Source: Planotetraspora silvatica
Lineage (GTDB): Bacteria; Actinomycetota; Actinomycetes; Streptosporangiales; Streptosporangiaceae
Direction of reading: 5' to 3'
Assembly (NCBI RefSeq): GCF_016863315.1
Contig: NZ_BOOQ01000045.1
Coordinates: 62,001-126,000, forward strand
DNA length: 64,000 nucleotides
Each line of letters opens with the position of its first letter. Positions within the stretch are counted from its first letter, which is position 1. This document shows positions 62,513 through 64,000 of the stretch, in pieces. Below the pieces are notes generated by a model, which saw nothing but the letters and a program-made list of their open reading frames with translations, had not been told where the DNA came from and made no database searches. The position numbers and the translations under genes were made by a program.

Positions 62513-62694
62513 TGGGGGTGAAGCCGACCGGCGTGGCGGTGTTCGCTGCCGACAACGGCATCCGGAGCCTGCTCGACCCCGAGAACGCGATCACGCACTG
62601 GTCGGAGTTCGACACGGGCGGCCACTTCCCGGCCATGGAGACGCCCGGTCCGCTGGTCACCGACGTGCGTGAGTTCTTCCGCTCACTGCGGTGA
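62513..62694 (+). pseudogene. C-terminal remnant of an epoxide-hydrolase-like alpha/beta hydrolase
   Basis: On the plus strand, VKPTGVAVFAADNGIRSLLDPENAITHWSEFDTGGHFPAMETPGPLVTDVREFFRSLR matches the last ~58 residues of epoxide hydrolases, including the catalytic His region (GGHFPAME). The first ~300 residues are absent. It lies head-to-head with the WYL remnant, so one deletion removed the shared promoter and both 5' halves. Confidence 0.8.
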
Positions 62695-62734
62695 GCTGGG
62701 GAATGGGGGCCGTCGGCGGCGCGTTTCACCGGCC

Positions 62735-63361
62735 ATGGTTATTGGACTGATCGGCAGTGGGCACATCGGCGGCACCATCGCGAAGCTGGCGCTCGGCGCC
62801 GGGCACTCGGTGGTCGTCAGCAACTCCCGCGGCCCGGAGACGCTGTCGGAACTGGTCGCGCAACTCGGCCCCGGCGCCCGCGCGGCGACCGCGGCCGAGG
62901 CGGCGGCCGCCGGAGACATCGTCGTGGTGACGATCCCGTTCGGCCGCTACCGCGAGGTCCCGGTCGAGCCGCTCGCCGGCAAGATCGTGATCGACACGAA
63001 CAACTACTACCACGAGCGCGACGGGCGCTTCCCGGACATCGACTCGGGCGAGACGTCGGACAGCGAGACGCTGGCCGCCCACCTGCCCACGTCCCGGGTG
63101 GTCAAGGCGTTCAACTCGATCCACTACGCCCAGCTGGGGGAACAGGGTGTGCCGAGTGGGACCGAAGACAGGCGCGCCCTGCCCATCGCGGGTGACGACG
63201 CGGAGGCCAAGAAGGCCGTGACCGACCTGATCGACTCCTTCGGCTTCGACGTGGTCGACGCCGGGCCGCTCGCCGAGGGCCGCCGGTTCCAGCGGGACAA
63301 GCCCGCCTACGGCCCGCGCTTCACGGTCGAGACGCTGAAGGACGCCCTGGCCCAGGGCTGA
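62735..63361 (+). CDS. NADPH-dependent F420 reductase-like/NAD(P)-binding protein
   Basis: A 208-residue Rossmann protein opening IGLIGSGHIGGTIAKLALGAGHSVVVSNSRGPETL (GxGxxG; Ser-Arg after beta-2 suggests NADP). It then has TIPFGRYREVPVEPLAGKIVIDTNNYYHERDG and VVKAFNSIHYAQL, which match the F420-dependent NADP reductase (Fno) family. It may reduce F420 or another deazaflavin/quinone. ATG 62735 is close after the hydrolase remnant. Confidence 0.87.
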   Translation: MVIGLIGSGHIGGTIAKLALGAGHSVVVSNSRGPETLSELVAQLGPGARAATAAEAAAAGDIVVVTIPFGRYREVPVEPLAGKIVIDTNNYYHERDGRFPDIDSGETSDSETLAAHLPTSRVVKAFNSIHYAQLGEQGVPSGTEDRRALPIAGDDAEAKKAVTDLIDSFGFDVVDAGPLAEGRRFQRDKPAYGPRFTVETLKDALAQG

Positions 63362-63362
63362 C

Positions 63363-63806
63363 CTAGCCCGCCTCGAAGGCGAGGCGGTCGGCGAGCCAGC
63401 GGTGGAACTTGATCGCGAACCTGACCCAGTGGGCGATGACCGTGGTGAGGTGCTCCCGGGTGACGCCCGCGCCGATGTACAACTGCGCGTCGCCGATGAC
63501 CCGGATCACGCCGCTGTCCGGGGTGAACGCGTACACCTTCGGCCACATGGTGTCCGCGTTCCACTCGTTCAGCGCCGTGAGCAACATCGGTTTCTCGTCG
63601 ACCGAGTAGTGCCGGTCATAGAAGGTCCGGATCGTGAAGAGATCGCCCTCCGAGCCGAACAGGAAGAAGACGGTCAGCTCCGAGGTGGAGATCGCGAGAT
63701 CCCCCTCGGAGTCGACGGTGTGCTCGAGATCCAGCTCGTCGAGGATCTCTGTGATGAGCTCCTGATCCGGCTGGACGACCGCTGGCGAAGGGGTCACACC
63801 AACCAT
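63363..63806 (-). CDS. YbjN-domain protein
   Basis: A 147-residue protein with the YbjN layout (type III secretion chaperone-like fold): ELITEILDELDLEHTVDSEGDLAISTSELTVFFLFGSEGDLFTIRTFYDRHY ... LLTALNEWNADTMWPKVYAFTPDSGVIRVIGDAQLYIGAGVTREHLTTVIAHWV. Role unknown; in actinobacteria these are often near ATP-binding or regulatory genes. ATG 63806 preferred to an upstream ATG at 63827. It is divergent from the sigma-factor gene at 63841. Confidence 0.85.
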   Translation of the reverse strand: MVGVTPSPAVVQPDQELITEILDELDLEHTVDSEGDLAISTSELTVFFLFGSEGDLFTIRTFYDRHYSVDEKPMLLTALNEWNADTMWPKVYAFTPDSGVIRVIGDAQLYIGAGVTREHLTTVIAHWVRFAIKFHRWLADRLAFEAG

Positions 63807-63840
63807 CCTGCACCATGAGGCCGTCAATAGGCTGGGGGTC

Positions 63841-64000
63841 GTGGCAGAGGAATTCGAGGGGCACCGCCAGCGGCTGTTCGGGCTCGCCTACCGGCTCCTC
63901 GGCTCGGGGGCCGAGGCCGAGGACGCCGTGCAGGACGCCTACCTGCGCTGGTACGCCGCCGACCGCGCGTTGATCGCGTCTCCCGAGGGCTGGCTGGCGA
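63841..64000 (+). CDS. ECF RNA polymerase sigma factor, SigJ-like (3'-truncated by window edge)
   Basis: Starts at GTG 63841: VAEEFEGHRQRLFGLAYRLLGSGAEAEDAVQDAYLRWYAADRALIASPEGWLA, sigma-70 region 2 with the typical AEDAVQDAYLRW. It resembles the ECF41 sigma factor at 592-1506 in this region. The rest of the gene lies outside the window, so the group cannot be confirmed. Confidence 0.85.
   Translation, partial: MAEEFEGHRQRLFGLAYRLLGSGAEAEDAVQDAYLRWYAADRALIASPEGWLA

Overview
The window is about 70% G+C DNA from a filamentous actinomycete. The best guess is Streptosporangiaceae or a close relative (Nonomuraea, Streptosporangium or Microbispora type). Supports are frequent GTG/TTG starts, the gene order lexA / LysM protein / nrdR / nrdJ, an ECF41-type sigma factor, a GuaB1-type GMP reductase, an actinobacterial LigB-type ligase, and a 10-methyl fatty acid synthesis pair. 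I see no prophage, transposase, integrase, CRISPR array or rRNA. It reads as chromosomal DNA with many small regulator-target modules.

Layout. 0-5 kb: end of a sugar ABC permease, an ECF41 sigma factor, tRNA-Ala(GGC), and a HutC-type GntR regulator beside a fused 2-oxoglutarate dioxygenase plus PhnZ/TmpB-type HD oxygenase, a one-polypeptide phosphonate oxidation system. 5-15 kb: tannase-family esterase and divergent LAL regulator, VOC protein, AraC regulator facing an NmrA/DUF1772 pair, secreted CBM35-GH75 chitosanase, LtrA. 15-25 kb: methyltransferase, SpoIIE-type phosphatase, SDR, two GlxA-type regulators, a rhodanese, and TetR and MFS genes with recognisable operators. 25-38 kb: mostly housekeeping or conserved hypothetical genes (CASTOR/POLLUX-like channel, Maf, EI24, DUF4192, LigB, FKBP, GuaB1, nitroreductase).

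38-48 kb is the lipid-oxidation part: alpha-methylacyl-CoA racemase, 2-hydroxyacid dehydrogenase, the FAD-reductase/methyltransferase pair expected to make 10-methyl branched fatty acids, and two closely related cytochromes P450. Arrays of a 53-bp tandem repeat lie here and in the 37.7 kb intergenic gap. Each array opens and closes with a GTGATCATGC-type box, and two arrays in inverted orientation bracket the first P450. Each unit also holds a 16-codon frame whose stop normally sits 2 nt before the next ATG. This is the most unusual signal in the window.

48-64 kb: a proline-rich membrane protein, leuS, an aminotransferase, and the SOS and deoxyribonucleotide module (lexA with an SOS box, divergent LysM/YneA-ChiZ-like protein, nrdR and nrdJ behind paired NrdR boxes). 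An AdaA-AlkA fusion with Ogt (alkylation repair) follows, then a PEP-mutase-family protein. Next is a deletion scar joining the 3' halves of a WYL regulator and an epoxide hydrolase. The window closes with an F420/NADP reductase-like protein, a YbjN protein and the start of a second ECF sigma factor.
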